From assembly GCA_950295325.1 (NCBI GenBank), contig OX485808.1, forward strand, positions 40,323,180-40,387,179: a stretch of 64,000 nt of DNA. The letters run 5' to 3'. Of this stretch, positions 1 through 12,569 are shown piece by piece. Position 1 is the stretch's first letter; every line of letters begins with the position of its first letter. The notes under the pieces are model-generated. The model saw nothing but the letters and a program-made list of their open reading frames with translations, was not told the DNA's origin and did not search any database. Source of the DNA: Polytrichum commune. Taxonomy: Eukaryota > Streptophyta > Polytrichopsida > Polytrichales > Polytrichaceae. The position numbers were made by a program, and so were the translations under genes.

Positions 1-26
1 CCATCATTGTCCCCCTTGCCGATGCA

Positions 27-2141
27 ATGCCGCACAAAACACGGACACTCGCAACCGGTGAAAAGGTTGTGGAGAAGGTTCTTCCTACAGGCACGAAATG
101 GAAAGACATATTGTTGGACGTAAACGCAGTTGGCGAGAAGGCCGGGTTGGACCCTATTTCGTTGTCGAAATTGAGTGCTATCAAAAAATCTCACTTTAGC
201 GAATACATCACAAAAAGACGAGGCGACAAATTTGCCCGTTGTTCCAAATGCGAGAAGTTGAAACGCCTTCGAGATGCACACACGATGGGGACAAAGTCCT
301 ATGCCGCACATCAAATGAACTATTTCAAGCATGTGAACATGCAAGAGGCACACCGTAATGATTACTACACAAATAGAGCTTTGTCCATCTCCAGGCCTTT
401 GGAAGTCCTTACAATCATCCATGACAAAATGGACCATGCCAAAACAGCCTCACCATGTTTTGCAAATCGAATAAAAGCCACGGACGGCCTTTTTAAGCTT
501 CCTGTTTCGGTTACAGGTGATTTTGATAACAATTGCATTGCATTACCTAAACACAAATTTGTGCGTTTAGGTTTGTACTTGGGGCCATACATGTACACCA
601 TGTGAATTTTTTGGTGTTATAGTTGAATATTAAACCATTGGGTTGCCTTTGCAGGAATGATTGCACATGGGCATGGAGATGTCAAGTATGCTCATTATGC
701 TCTTGATTTGTATCCGGGGGATTCAAACCACACGATAGGGTCATTTGCAAAGCTTTTACGTGATTTGGAGAAACCGCCGTCCTATTCATCAAGATTGCTA
801 TTTGAAAACTCGGGATCAACACCTCTATATGAAGCGGTCTTGGATGGAAGAGATGTATGCGTGCACTCATTGCCGGAGCCACCAAGTGAAGATGTGATTG
901 CCAAGAATTTGCCCCCAACTCTGCGTGTCCAATTGGACAATTGTGCGAAGGACAATAAAAGTAGATATGTTTTTGCATATTGGTCGTTGTTGGTTGCGAA
1001 AGGCATTTTCAAGGAGGTTTTTGTGTCCTTTCTATTGGTAGGCCACACGCACGATGATATTGATGCGTCCTTTGGGCGGTGGAGCATGAAGTTGCGCGAG
1101 GAGGATTTTCCAACAATCCCATTGTTGATGAAGTCGTACATGGATTTGGAGAACATTCCCGTCATCCCACATATGATTGAGGAGGTTCCAGACTTCAAGG
1201 CATTTATAGAACCGTATATTCGAAGCGGAGCTCACCGATTGATCGGGCATACGAAGGCACAACAATTTCGGTTCTACGTGCGTGACGATGGTGTCCCCGC
1301 CATGCAATACAAGTTGTTGTGCACATCACAAGACTGGAGCCCGCCGGAGGGTCTCCTTGTATGGCGTGTTGATGGGGAAGGAAGGACGATGTTGCCTGAC
1401 GGAGAGCCTAAGCCTTGCAAACCAATACCCATGAAGAATTTGGAGGACATTTGTAAAGGCATATCAGGCTTCATACAATATTGGGAGAGTTTGAGGGTAG
1501 CGGATGTTGGTGGATCGTGTTGGCTTCGTTACGGAAGTTGGATACAATATTGGACACGTGTTCGTGGCGCTTTGGCAAACCTTCATGAAGATACACCCCT
1601 TACTTTAAGGCATGGGTTTTGGCCACAAACACGTGTCAATGTACAAGCTTCGGAGGCTAGTCTTTTGGGAAATGGAGAGGTTCGAGAGGAGTTTGATGTG
1701 GACGACCATTACGTGGGGCCTGCTAGTAGTCGTCCGCCACCATCTTTCCGCATTGCAGTAGATTGTCATGAAGGTTATATGCTCATTTTGCGTCCTGGAG
1801 ATGAGACATATGCAAAGCCAGTGTGGGTGGCAAGAGCTTTGTCCAAACCAAATTTTGTAACTTCCAGCCCTCATTTTCGACAAATACAAGTAGAGTACTA
1901 CCGACCGACATCACGGAATGAAGATGTTGTTCGGCATTATACAGGCTGGGATACAAACCCTAACTTTCGGTGGAAGGTGGATTCTGAGCATGGTCCATCT
2001 TGGATAGATACAGATTCCATATTCATAGCATGGAAACCACGGAAAAATCATAGTAGATCGGTGTCCATCCCTCAAAAGTACATAACTTTTGCAAAAGACA
2101 ACCTTGCTCGGATCGCAGAAGAAGCAACCCACGTTAAATGA
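27..2141 (+). CDS. DUF7869-type protein, probable transposase (2 exons)
   Basis: Two exons joined by a 138-bp intron at 517-654 (donor ACAG/GTGATT, acceptor TTTGCAG/GA) give a 658-residue protein; the reading frame is open to the window edge, so the N-terminus may be missing. A CxxC pair lies near residues 72-75 and a conserved-looking HDKMD at 132-136. The second exon holds LDNCAKDNK (about 257-265) and VGHTHDDID (about 293-301), the signatures I associate with the DUF7869 family, which is multicopy in many plant and animal genomes and looks like an RNase H-fold transposase. Catalytic assignment of the acidic residues is inference. It lies about 500 bp inside the right terminus of E0. No internal stop is seen, so it may be functional. 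Confidence 0.6.
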
Positions 2142-2635
2142 GAAGTTGGTAGGATTGTGTTAGCATGATTATAGTGTAATATGTAATTCGACGAATATAT
2201 ATTACTCATATGTGTGCTCCTCAAACTTGGGGCAAAGTTTGGGTAGAACTTGCGAATGCTATATTGTTTGGGGTTGGATGAATATTCATTTACTATATTT
2301 CAATACAAATGTGAAGTTCATTTTTTTATTAAGTTTGGGACTAAATTGTCCATTGAAGAAAAATGCATTTATTGCATGTACTTTGTATGTTGCAATGTCT
2401 ATATTTTATTGACCATGCTAATAATATAAACCATTTTATATGTTTATTGGATGAAACTAGTTTGGAGTGCTCTACCCAAAGTGTTTTTGTTGATGAAGTT
2501 GGTGTTGAGTGCTCTACCATATGTGCTTATGTCCACACATAATAGATTTGGGATATTAGAACATATAATATATTTGAGATTGTTCGCAATATAGTTTCGG
2601 AACACGGAATGTTGTTTGATCCATATATTAATTTG

Positions 2636-2672
2636 AGACTAGAGAAAGTCTCAATTTAACGAATATAGTGTT
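2636..2672 (-). repeat. Right terminal inverted repeat of E0
   Basis: Read from the end inward on the minus strand it begins AACACTATATTCG and matches the first 28 bases of E2 and E3 exactly. Further in, TTGAGAC and GTCTCAA face each other across eight bases and can form a hairpin. The two outermost bases differ from the native sequence at 40255-40256, so AA belongs to the element and the terminus is AACACTA rather than a bare CACTA. Confidence 0.75.
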
Positions 2673-3360
2673 CAATTCATTCAACAAATGTGCAATAAAA
2701 AGTTGCAAGCGCTCAATCTCTGTTTTGGTACTGACATTGTCGTCTAATACTTTCTGCTGAAGAATTCTCACAAAGTTGGTGCTATATCCATCTGGACCAC
2801 CCAACTTCTCGACATACCCTAAAAGACCTGTTTGTCCATGACATACAAATTCTAAAAATGACTTTAGTGTCCTGAACGGTGGAGGCATCCCAGTGGAAGG
2901 ATCTGCCGGATAGATGGATCCATCAAGCCACAGGTCGATATTGGTGTCACCTGCTTTGCGCTTGATTGGAAAACAAGTCTTTGGATTTTGCCCCTCCATA
3001 ATTCAACTACCTCTTTTAAAAACAGGTGCATACTTTGAATCAAGAACCACTGATGGAACATAGGCGCGACAAATGTTGGCCTCATCAAGCAATGCCATTA
3101 GAACATCCAACAAAAAAGTGGAACAACTGCAACTGATTGAATTTTTGACACAACAGAGGGTCTGGTTCTCCCATGTTGATGGAGGGGAAACCATACAACC
3201 GTCATCCAAGATTCGAATAGTGGATTTTGGGTGGGAAATTGGGCCAATTGGTCGCAGTTCATCCACATCAGAATGAGTACATTTGGGGGGAATTAGAACT
3301 TGAACAACACTTTGTACTGGAGGGTGAGGACACCATACAAGTATGAATGGTTGTTAATAG
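2673..3360 (-). pseudogene. 5' part of transposase-like gene, truncated by E0
   Basis: Identical in reading to the upstream exons of the gene at 37379-40950, including the stretch beginning MEGQNPKTCFPIKR and the upstream exon with DELRPIGPISHPKS. In the other copy the protein continues after ...LLNEL with DVVRKRWALEV; here it runs into the E0 terminus, which adds a short foreign tail and a stop. It is therefore a severed fragment with no route to a full product. No function can be assigned from this part alone. Confidence 0.6.
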
Positions 3361-3585
3361 ATCCACCGCCGCAATCATATTCCAATGTGAAATCTGATAG
3401 ATGAAGCAAACATATACAAATAAACTCATTTCTATGATAATGCCAATTGTGCACCGAGACGCAATGAAAAATTGGGAGCCATCAACTATGCTGATCAAAC
3501 CCGGGCCTATAGTATAGTTGCAGTCGTGATGAAAGGTTTTTTGTTTGATTAATGGATTCCAACATAATTTCCTTGGCAACCCCAA

Positions 3586-6280
3586 TTATGAAGTTCACTC
3601 AAATATTCAAAACAGGGAGCATGTCTTCAAATTATCATATATTAATATTTGTCACATTTTGAATTGAGAAGAGCCGTGAATTGCGAAGAATCAACAACTC
3701 TAATCTAAATATTGTGGACATTGGACGTTAGAATATACGATCATCGTCCATGCAAAGGCCTATCTTGTATTAATATTGGTCATAACATTGTGGTGGGAGG
3801 ATCAAGCAAGTGGGGTGAATTAACAACTATGATATGATCCCACTAACTTGCAACAATAATGGCCCGGATTTTGCGATGGCAAGAATCAACGGCTTTGATC
3901 GGGCTATGATGTAACTAATGGGGGGAATGTTTAGTGAATCTCCCACTCAATCAACCCCACTTCAAGTAGTCATCACATGGACACACCTAGTGACACATAG
4001 CTTCACCCATTGTGGTACACCTCCCTTGGGCATGTACAGTTAGTACCAGCCTTGCCAATCCCTCACTCATTGGAAAGACTCCTCCTTAGCTCCACGTAGA
4101 TTTCCATCCCTCATCCATCCGCCATGCAAGCATTGAAGTGGATGATTTAAGTTGCCAACCGGGCAACCCAAACACCACCTCATCGTCCTTCACCTCATCG
4201 ATGTGACGCCGGCTGGACATTGTGGAGGCCACGGCATCCCCCCAAGTACCGGAGGAGTACACCATTTAATTGTAGTTTGTACGCCCAAATATTAGAGAAA
4301 AGCCTTTTTCTCGACCAAACTCGTGGGCACCTTTTGAGTCCATTCCTCCTCTAATGTATGTAGCACAACATGTTGTAAGAACGGATAATGATACTAAAAT
4401 TTTATGACAATGCAAACCAAATGCATTATATATAGAAAGAAAGCTTCACACTACAAACAGGGGTTTAAGTAAAATTAGAGTAAGTCCAAGTACATAATTA
4501 TAACATAATGAATTTTATCGTAAAATCTTCTAATAGAGTTGTATGGTGGGATTCTACAATAGAAGATGCAAAGTTCATCATGTTAAGATTATATTAGTTG
4601 TTATTATTACATTTTATTACTTATTATTTAATTGAATTTAATGGATCATTTACCGACATGTTTTATTAATGATAACATTCAAGTTTATAGTGAGGATTCA
4701 CATGATATCTCCCATAAGATCTACGTTTATCAAAAGTGGATTGACAGATCTGCCCATTGGATGGAGGCACCCCAAAAGTCTAGATTTTTAGAATATGTCT
4801 AAATATGCTTAAAAATGAGTTTACATAGCTCCCTCATTTATTAATTCTTTTCTTCTTCTGCTAGATCCAGCTCTCGTTCTAAACGCATGAAATTTGTACG
4901 GATAGTAGAATTCCAACTCATAGATTGCAAGATAAGCTAGGGACCTGATTGAAATAATTGACATTACCAATAACAATAAAGCTTATGATACTGGCACTAC
5001 TAGAATCTAATGGATTTAATGTCATATTCGTTTGTCAACTTTGTGACATTCTTAGTTTTCACTAAGAGAAAATGTCATATTTTTTTCACATTATTGTGCT
5101 CAATAAGTTGACATTAACACAGTCCAAACACATTAGTGTGGGATTCAAAAAGAGTTGAACTTGGGTCAACTCTTCACTCACCACAAGGCTCACCCACCAA
5201 ACCAAACTTGGTTTTTAAATCTTTATCCTTCAAATGTGCGCTTGTAGGACCAGTACGAGGTATGTGGGTGTTATTCGGTTACTTTTCAAAATGGGACCCC
5301 AAAACTTGATTGGTGTGTGGTACACCGATCAAGCATCAAAGAATAGACACCATAAAGGCACATGTTTAAAAGAGATTACACTATGTCTTCAAAGTTAATT
5401 AACTACTTCACAATCAAGAGTACATAAATCATATGTTTGCGAGAAGACCTATGTATTCAGTTGAGGAAACAACAAACATACACTTTCAATAAGCATAGCT
5501 AAATAGGGGAGGTCCGATGTTCAATCCGATCATCTTTGTTGAGGATTCATCATAGATCCACAACTGCAACACAAAGTTGATCACGTAAATCTGATCAATA
5601 GAAAAGACTCGGGAGCACAAGCTGAAAAACGAGCCACTTAACATCCGCTTACGTTGGAAACCTTTCTGGATACATCAAATGCACCTCCCGCGAAGACTGT
5701 TTGAAGAAGGCCCCAAATCCAAACTTGCTCAAAACATGCTCGCACATCCACTATAAGTATAGATCATGCTCAAGATGCCATGTGGTCCTGACAATTCGAG
5801 GACGAGGATGTACATGTAAAGTTCATTTCATCATACAATGTTGAGTTTCACACTCCGCGATATACATCTTGTAGAAAAACTTGCAGCACAGACATGAATC
5901 CACGGATCCCTCCACCATGATCGACCACGATGCCACCATGTATGTTGGTACCCTAAAGTGCGAGGATCCATGAAGTAGCTGCCGACATGTTGGCATGATT
6001 TCTTGAGACGGACGATAACGAGGACGTGGAAGCAGTGTCCGGGGAGATGTTGGGCATAATCGATCGAGATCCTAGTGTTTCCAAGTCCAACCCGTTACAT
6101 GTTGACACCTTTCAGCGTTTCTTCGTTATTTTGAGATAGAGTTCAGAAATTCCTCTGAAATGGTCGGTAATTTTTTTCCAGTCTTGAACTTGAACCGGTT
6201 ATTTTCAAAAGTCAACCGGTTCATCTGTAACTAGCTAGTAGCGGTCGGTTGTCCCCGTACATTGCGTGGAAGGCCGCAGG
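3586..6280. other. Gene-free AT-rich stretch in copy 1
   Basis: No convincing coding region, RNA gene or terminal repeat was found. The stretch has short AT-rich runs and frequent stops in all frames. It is repeated at 41170-43864 as part of the 7-kb duplication. Confidence 0.5.
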
Positions 6281-6290
6281 ATATCAACTC

Positions 6291-6297
6291 TATATAA
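6291..6297 (+). promoter_or_regulatory. TATA box of the secreted-protein gene
   Basis: TATATAA lies 115 bases upstream of the ATG at 6406. An AACCGGTT motif occurs with a second AACCGG(T) about 20 bases on (near 6193-6223), a possible site for a transcription factor; that role is inference. Confidence 0.55.
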
Positions 6298-6405
6298 CAA
6301 GCGTTGCGACCTCAGAGTTCATCATCCGCTCTCCAAGTTTCCACCGCAGCTTTAAGTCCTTTTGAGCTGCACTTCCCCTCCCAATTCGGTCCACCACTTG
6401 ATCAA

Positions 6406-6804
6406 ATGGCTTCCAACGCAAAGTTCGCTCTCGTGTTCATGCTCCTGTTGGCCACTGTCATGGCCGCATGTGCCTGCACAAATTGCCCCAAGTATGTGCC
6501 TTGCAAGAACGAGTATTGTGCGCCTATCACAGTGAACGGCATAGTGATCGATGCGAATGTCACAATCGATGTCCTTGTCGATGTTACTGGGGTAATCGAA
6601 TTGAAAGTGACGAACCTGTTGGGGGAGGTTGTCACAGGAACTTACACTTGCCCAGATGACGTGACCGCGCTCGTGTTCGTTCAGGTCGGCTTGGGTATCG
6701 CGGTGAAGGTGCTCGCTGCTGTGACTGCGTCATTGGTAGGCACGGTCCTCGCAATCCTTGACATCACCCTTGAGCTCTGCGCCCTCGTCACCATTAATTT
6801 ATAA
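6406..6804 (+). CDS. Small secreted cysteine-containing hydrophobic protein
   Basis: 132 residues. The ATG at 6406 has a good context (AAATGGC) and starts a classical signal peptide (MASNAK, then a leucine/valine/alanine core to about residue 21); reading upstream to 6304 lacks an ATG, so I reject the longer form. The predicted mature protein opens with a cysteine cluster C22-x-C24-xx-C27-x5-C33-x4-C38, followed by a valine/isoleucine-rich beta-like region (41-77), C82, and a hydrophobic C-terminal third (86-130) with C125. The product is probably exported to the wall or apoplast. I do not recognise the family; lipid-transfer and hydrophobic-seed proteins use a different eight-cysteine spacing. 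It has its own TATA box and an exact second copy at 43990-44388, and it is the most host-like gene in the window. Confidence 0.75.
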   Translation: MASNAKFALVFMLLLATVMAACACTNCPKYVPCKNEYCAPITVNGIVIDANVTIDVLVDVTGVIELKVTNLLGEVVTGTYTCPDDVTALVFVQVGLGIAVKVLAAVTASLVGTVLAILDITLELCALVTINL

Positions 6805-9184
6805 AGCTCGACTTCCCTGAGCAACTCTTGAGGTACCAACTACGAATGATATTGCATTGAGGCTCCGGCTGTGGAGTTCCTTTCAGAATGATCAACTTTT
6901 CCCTGACTTCCAGTGACAATCTCATAGCTCAAAATTGGATGTTAAATGTTACGAGTTATAGTTTGAATGTTCTCTCAGCATGTCAATCACATCCAACTGG
7001 TATATAGTCTGTTTTGCATTCATGGGACATGTTGGAGTTTAAACTGAGTCATGGAACGCAATTCATGAGGTCGTGCCCAGTGTAGCTAATCGGTATTGGT
7101 ATCATGGTATTCAAGCAATATTGATGATTGTCCGTGGAATTTTTTGTTGTGTTTTTATGTGGTATTTTACAGATGTCACGACTTGGGCTCGAATGGCAGG
7201 GAGCCTCGGATGACTTCTCATTCACACGAGTGGTTGAGAATGCCCTACAAAGAGCCGAAGAATGTGTCCCCATGCGGCCAATGATCTACGCCTACTTATA
7301 TATAGTTCCTGTTTTGCAACACCTTGAAATCCATAAGTTTTTGTGTTACAATTCCAACACAATAGATGGAATCCTACAATTCGACGAATTTGCGGATCCA
7401 CACTTGTGATGGAATTGGATACTATGTGACAAGCAGAGTTGGTAGAGGCTTGTGCAGCAACATGTTGCAAAAGTGGTCACGCATGTCATATCTTTTTAAT
7501 GTTCCCTTCAATCTCATGTTTAACAATGTGAGACTATTGAAATATTGAATGATAAACATGCGTTGAAGTTTTTGCATACCAATGGCCTAAATGTCATGAA
7601 GATGAGTTGTTCAAGTTTTGCAGCTCGATGGATACAATAATTGTCCATTCTCTTTGTGCTCACTCACGAGCGTTGTGAACCTGCACTCAAACTAATTTGT
7701 ATAGGGAGACATTGATGTAATGGTAGAAATGTAGTGCACAATCATGTTGATTTTCCTATTGAATGATTGTCTTTAATTTGGTTTGTTGGTCAAAAGTATT
7801 CATTATTTGAAACTTGGAAATAGCACTTTCTTTTACCTATTCTGGATAGTATCACCACCTCATATGTCTACAAATAGATATTGAATATTACAATTATATG
7901 GTTAAGCTCACTTTTCATGGTTCCATGATTATTGGGGTGCTTCACAAAAACACACATCATTGATCACATTCTTACTAAATCCACATCACATTGTATAAAG
8001 TATATTAATTTTACTACATACGCTCAGTTAGGGCTTATCAGTGTCTGAGTGAATTTTTTCATTCAGGAGGTAAAAATACAATGAGCTATTCTTTAGCCTA
8101 ACAATATTTCTAACCAAGTTGACTTTTAGTATTGGTATCAACAACCCTGAGCTGGTTGGGCCAAGAGCTTGCAATGCAGAGACAATCATAATGATTTGGC
8201 CCTCAACCTACATGGGGCTTTGTTTTACGAAGACCCCTTCATCAATGATGGTTGAGTTTACCAAGAGGCCACAAAGCCTGAGTTTATACACTCAAAACAT
8301 TTAAAAACATGATTGTGAAAAATTGTGAATCCTAATGTCTTGAGATTACCATCATTTATTAGTCTTTAGTTATATATATGAATTTAAACTCATGATCAAT
8401 TCTTCGAGTGAAGATTTTTGTAATTTTTTCATGGTATGTATAACAAACCAATCACTCATCCAAGTGGACAACATCGTTTCCATATCCCTTGTGTTTTTTG
8501 TATCCACATGCAAAGCACTTCATCCATAACCTATGATTTGTATCCATGTGACCCAAGCACTTATACCACATGAACATCTTGAGTAGGTCAATGTCTCGGT
8601 CGTATCTAAACTCATCGCATACCGTAAAGGGCTCTCTATCTCACCTTTGTATGTGCATGAATACAGTTTCCACGTGGATGCAAGTGGGTCTTAGCAAATC
8701 TAAGCTTGACACGTGGCAAAATTTGAGGGGAACATAATTCATTTATGTCGGAATAGAGAGCCCTCTACGGTAGTCTCCTCTTGCCAATCTTGTGGTCCCT
8801 ATGTCTTAGCACATTAGGGGAGGAATGCACTCAAAAGGTGCCCACGAGTTTGGTCCCAAAAAAAGATTTTCTCTAATATTTTGTCTTCAAAACTCAAATG
8901 AAAATGAGGTTCGGCTCAAAGGTACTAGAAACCGGAACCACTGAACTATTGACACATTAGGGTGTGGACTTGTCATGGTGTAGTCCTTTAGTACTTGTGA
9001 TGTTGCCGTGACCTCCACTATGTATTTCCGGAGTCAAATCAACAAGGTCGAGTACGCTAAGAACGACTCCATTGGCTTGGACCCATGGTCTAAAACCATG
9101 TTGCACCTAATGTGCCATGTGAGCTCATGGGTACGCCCTCGTACTACGGGGCTTGGCATATTAAGAATCTTATTTTTTGGTTAT
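6805..9184. other. Gene-poor stretch between secreted-protein gene and E1
   Basis: Nothing convincing is seen. One possible relic exon follows an acceptor TTTTACAG at about 7170 and reads MSRLGLEWQGASDDFSF..., but no partner exons could be placed. The remainder is AT-rich. The whole is repeated at 44389-46768. Confidence 0.4.
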
Positions 9185-9235
9185 AACACTATATTCGGTA
9201 ATTGGAGACTTTTTGTTGATTATGAGACTATATAA
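9185..9235 (+). repeat. Left terminus of E1
   Basis: Begins AACACTATATTCG and keeps the two spaced GAGAC motifs of the E2/E3 terminus, with several substitutions (TCGGTAATTGG for TCGTTAAATTG). It is repeated at 46769 in copy 2. X1 ends 340 bases further in, compared with about 550 in E2 and E3. Confidence 0.6.
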
Positions 9236-9574
9236 GGATGCACATTTCAAAATTGGACCAGTAATGACGACTAAAAATCCCATATGTATAATGGTATGCT
9301 ACTATTATTATACATAAAGGCATGGAAGTGAACAAAAATGTGAGGCATACATGAAAATAGTTGCGTATGAAATGACAACTCGTTATGAATGGAAGGGAAG
9401 GTGCGAAGAATGAATGGAAGTTTAATGAATTAATTGGGATTGAAATACAATTATAATGGAAATACCATCAATGTCTTGAGTAACTTGGAATAGCATACTA
9501 GAAAGTAAGCACTTAAATATGTTCTACACCTAAGCATTTAGGGAGTCCGTCCCACTAGTACGCTTCTAGTCACA

Positions 9575-10520
9575 CTAGTCCGACCCACTATTTTTTTTTG
9601 CGGCTAAGTCTTTTTTTTTGGCGGCCTCCATGGCTCTAAAAATCTCAGGCCCACGACTGTATCCTTGTGTGTTGCCTGGACAGGAATATGTGTCGTTCTT
9701 GCATGTTTCAGGACGCGCTCCCGAATTGTACGAGGTGGTATTATAAGTAGAATACGAGGGCGTTTGCGAAAGGGAACGTCTTGCGCTTCTCCGGAGGGCC
9801 AGACAACGATCGGACTCGGAAGATGCGGCCTTGAGGGCGTGCCTATCCAAGGAGGACGTGGAGGAGGGCCGGGCACCAAGCGAGCGGGTAGCCACTTGCG
9901 AAACAACGTCATAGGAAGATAAGAATAGGAATGGAGTGGGGAGAATAATGAGGGCGGTTTGGGATGGGCGCTCGTAAAGAGAACGGCACGCACACGGAAG
10001 ACAAGGAAAGCAAAAGCGGGAAAGGGGTTTAGGGTTGAGGAGGGCACCTTGGCTTTGGGGACATCCATGCGGGGAACGGTGGGAACGAGGGGGGCGTCGA
10101 CGGGAGCATCCGGAGCCGATGGAAATATTGCACTGTTGGATGGCGGGGGGGAGTCGAGGCGTGGAGGGCCCACGATCGCGGAGGACGTTGCGGGGGGAGG
10201 AACGGAGTCGGCGGGGGAGGTGTGGCAACGGGGGCCTTCCATGCGGAGACGCCGGCTCGGCCCACGACGAGCGACGGCGTCGTCCCTCGAGGGTGAGAGG
10301 TGTCCCAAACAAACGAACGTCCGTTTCTCCTTGGAGAGGGGGGAGGGCGACGGGGCGTACGCGCGGGGGACAAGTGCTGGGGGCGGGCTGTTGACGACGC
10401 CGTCGTCGATGCCGACGTCGCGGGAGTAATCCACGGCCGAGGCCGCGTCGACCGCCGAGAAGTGGTAGAGGGATGGCATTTGGAAGTCCGTGACGTCGCG
10501 AGAAGGGGATGCCGGGGGCG
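9575..10520 (-). CDS. Gene X1, unknown element cargo gene (2 exons seen)
   Basis: Homologous to X2 (25663-26463) and X3. The upstream exon ends at 10048 with AAG/GTGCCC and the last exon starts near 9894 after CGCAAG. The protein shows a conserved VDAAS.VDYS segment, SPPP and SPSPSPL in a proline/serine-rich region, and near the C-terminus GYSRGPEIFRAMEAA followed by a short lysine-rich tail. The same landmarks in X2 and X3 read GYSRGAEIFRNVEA. I do not recognise a domain and assign no function. The first coding exon is uncertain. It lies between the element terminus and HAD1, 165 bp downstream of the HAD1 stop, on the same strand. Several overlapping open frames here are composition shadows of GC-rich DNA. 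Confidence 0.45.
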
Positions 10521-12050
10521 AGAGGGGACGGGAAGGGCCATCGACTACAGGGGCGTCGCATATGGGGGCAGACTATGGGCAAGAACAAGAACAAGAACAA
10601 CAAAAAACAAAAACAGACATCCAAAAACGAAGGAAGCATTAGTAAATGTGAACCACATGATACAAGCAAAGACATGGAGGCATTTCAAATCAATTTATTG
10701 AGTTTGGCGAGCCTCATGATGCTCTTGAATACATTATCGCGGGGGCTTAGTGCCGCATTGCCGAAGGGGTTGGACCTAACAAAAAATGGGATGCTACCGG
10801 CGTGGAGCACGAGCCTTCTAAGGTAGGGGGCTAGCCTATCGACCAAAAATGTGTCTTGCCTATCGCCGGTCCAAGTGTCCGGGAAGATGACGTTGCCCGG
10901 GGGGTTCAAGACGCTCTTGGTGGGGCTGTCCTCGATGAGGAGGGTGTTCTCAGGAGTCGGCCACCACCCGTGGGGCGTCCCATGCAGACGGGGGACGCCT
11001 TGCCAGAGTCTTGAACGGAGGACCTTGAGGAACTGTTGTCCTCCGCCTCGACCGCCAAACTTGGGCACCGGTCGGCCTTTCTCGTCGAGCAGCTCGTCGC
11101 AGTCCTCTTGGCCGAGGACGAGGCAAGGGCTCGGGAGATCACGGAATAAGAAGTGGACGATGGGCTCCGTGTTGTCCATTACCATGGAGCTCCACACAAC
11201 GACGTGGGCGAACTCGACCACCTCGCGAAGGAAGTCCCGCAGGCCGGGACGGGCGCGGACAGCCTTGCGGTTAATGAGGGTGTCGAGCTCGCCGTCGTAG
11301 TCCCTTTCGTCGGGGTGACGGAAGGGACGCGTGGGGACCCTTGGGATGTTGTGAGCCCAAAAGGGTGCCCACATTTAGTCTTAGACCCTTGAAACGTTAG
11401 TTGATGCACTTTGAAGTAGCATGTTACTTCACAAAAATATAAAAAGAGTGAAATGTTAGTCTTAGAAGTACCATGTTGTAAGAGGCTAGGATGTGAGTTG
11501 TTATTGTGTTTTTACCTTCGGAAGGATTTGAGTGAATGAGGATAAGTAAGGAGAACTTGGATTGAGTAGTTAGTGAGTAGGCTAGTACAAATGGATGGAG
11601 ACAACCAAAGTGACTCAAGAGGCAAGTGCATTCAAATTGGGATGAATGGAGGATCACATGGAGCGCACAAGTGGACCACCTCATCATGGCCACTTAATGG
11701 GGAAGGCCCAAGGAAGAATGCAAGGTGGAGGATAAGCAAATTCTCAAAGCACCAATCAAATCACGAGTTAAGCATCGTGGTTTGGATTAAGTGGTGAGCG
11801 ACGATTTGGGAAAGTAAGGGGAGAAAGTTATGGCGGCGGAAAGCGAAGGAGGCTAAGTTTGGGTTGAAGCATCCCAAGTTTGGTAAAGTGTGGTAGGTAG
11901 AAAGCCAAGGCTAGTTAAATGTTCGAATTAGGATCCTTGTTGATCATTTGAGGGAGGAAGGCTTAGAAGATAGGATTGGCGCCTACTAAGTAGGAGGAAA
12001 TCTCAAGGGCTTATCGTGAGCCTTGAGGGTGCTCACCCCCTCAAGCTTAC

Positions 12051-12058
12051 TATATAAT
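12051..12058 (+). promoter_or_regulatory. TATA box of the LTR
   Basis: TATATAAT about 700 bases into the LTR, in the sense orientation of the gag-pol gene of the family, followed by a pyrimidine-rich stretch where transcription could start. The same box is seen in the 5' LTR on the minus strand near 24122-24130. Confidence 0.5.
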
Positions 12059-12569
12059 CCCTCATTCTTCCCTCACTCATCCTCTCTTTCCTTTGTGCTC
12101 CAAGGCACCCCACGAGTTATAAGTGTGGGTGTGGGAAGCCATATTGGAGCACATGTGTGTGCTTAGTTTTTAGTTTGAGAGCCAAGGCTTGTTAGCCTTG
12201 AAGAGGGCTTGACCTCTTGGTAGAATTAGTGTTGACGTGAAGGATTTTAAAGTTAATTCATGATTCCAATTTGTGGTACTTTAAGTTCATGTTTTGAATA
12301 CACGTGGTTGCAAGTTCCATGTTTAAGAGTTGAGCACTTGATGTTGTGATGAGTGCAAAAATATACTTGTGTGGATTAGTTAGTCTTAGTGAAGTTAGGA
12401 AATTCTCTCTCCCCCTCTCCTCTCTAGGATTTTAGGATTTTAGGATTAGAGAAGAATTGTGTGATTAGAAAGGGGTTGTTAGTAGAATTAGGGAAATTAG
12501 GTAGGAAGATTAGTTAAGGGCTTGAATAATTAGTGAGGTAGTTGGGGATTACAACTACAAAGTTGTGGG

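Larger units (their letters stand above)
1..2672 (+). mobile_element. E0: right-hand end of a large AACACTA-ended DNA transposon
   Basis: The segment ends at 2672 with the inverse of the terminus that opens E2 (25105) and E3 (47292): it reads ...CGAATATAGTGTT. The base after it, 2673, is exactly where homology with the second 7-kb copy (40257 onward) begins, so that copy supplies the empty site and fixes the element border. The left end lies outside the window. The only gene inside is the DUF7869-type gene, which I infer to be the transposase because it lies next to the terminus and its family shows a nuclease-like D...D...HxHD pattern. Between the gene and the terminus (2142-2635) there is only AT-rich DNA. 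Confidence 0.6.
2673..9707. repeat. 7,035-bp duplicated segment, copy 1
   Basis: Matches 40257-47291 at a constant offset of 37,584, so there are no net insertions or deletions at any anchor compared. Two substitutions were noticed (9423 against 47007, 9611 against 47195). It contains the 5' part of a transposase-like gene, the secreted-protein gene, the E1 left terminus and the end of gene X1. The left edge abuts E0; on the right the sequence runs on natively into E1. It is either a recent duplication or two haplotypes joined in assembly. Confidence 0.9.

Noticed and set aside
6304..6405. Longer N-terminus for the secreted protein
   Set aside because: It would need a non-ATG start and would bury the signal peptide. 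The ATG at 6406 has a good context.
9604..10701. Several long overlapping open frames on both strands at 9.6-10.7 kb
   Set aside because: GC-rich composition removes stops in all frames. Only the frame matching X2 and X3 is supported.
11424..11797. Short open frames repeated in all three LTR copies
   Set aside because: They are in the LTR on both strands, differ in no way from noncoding LTR sequence, and repeat only because the LTR repeats.
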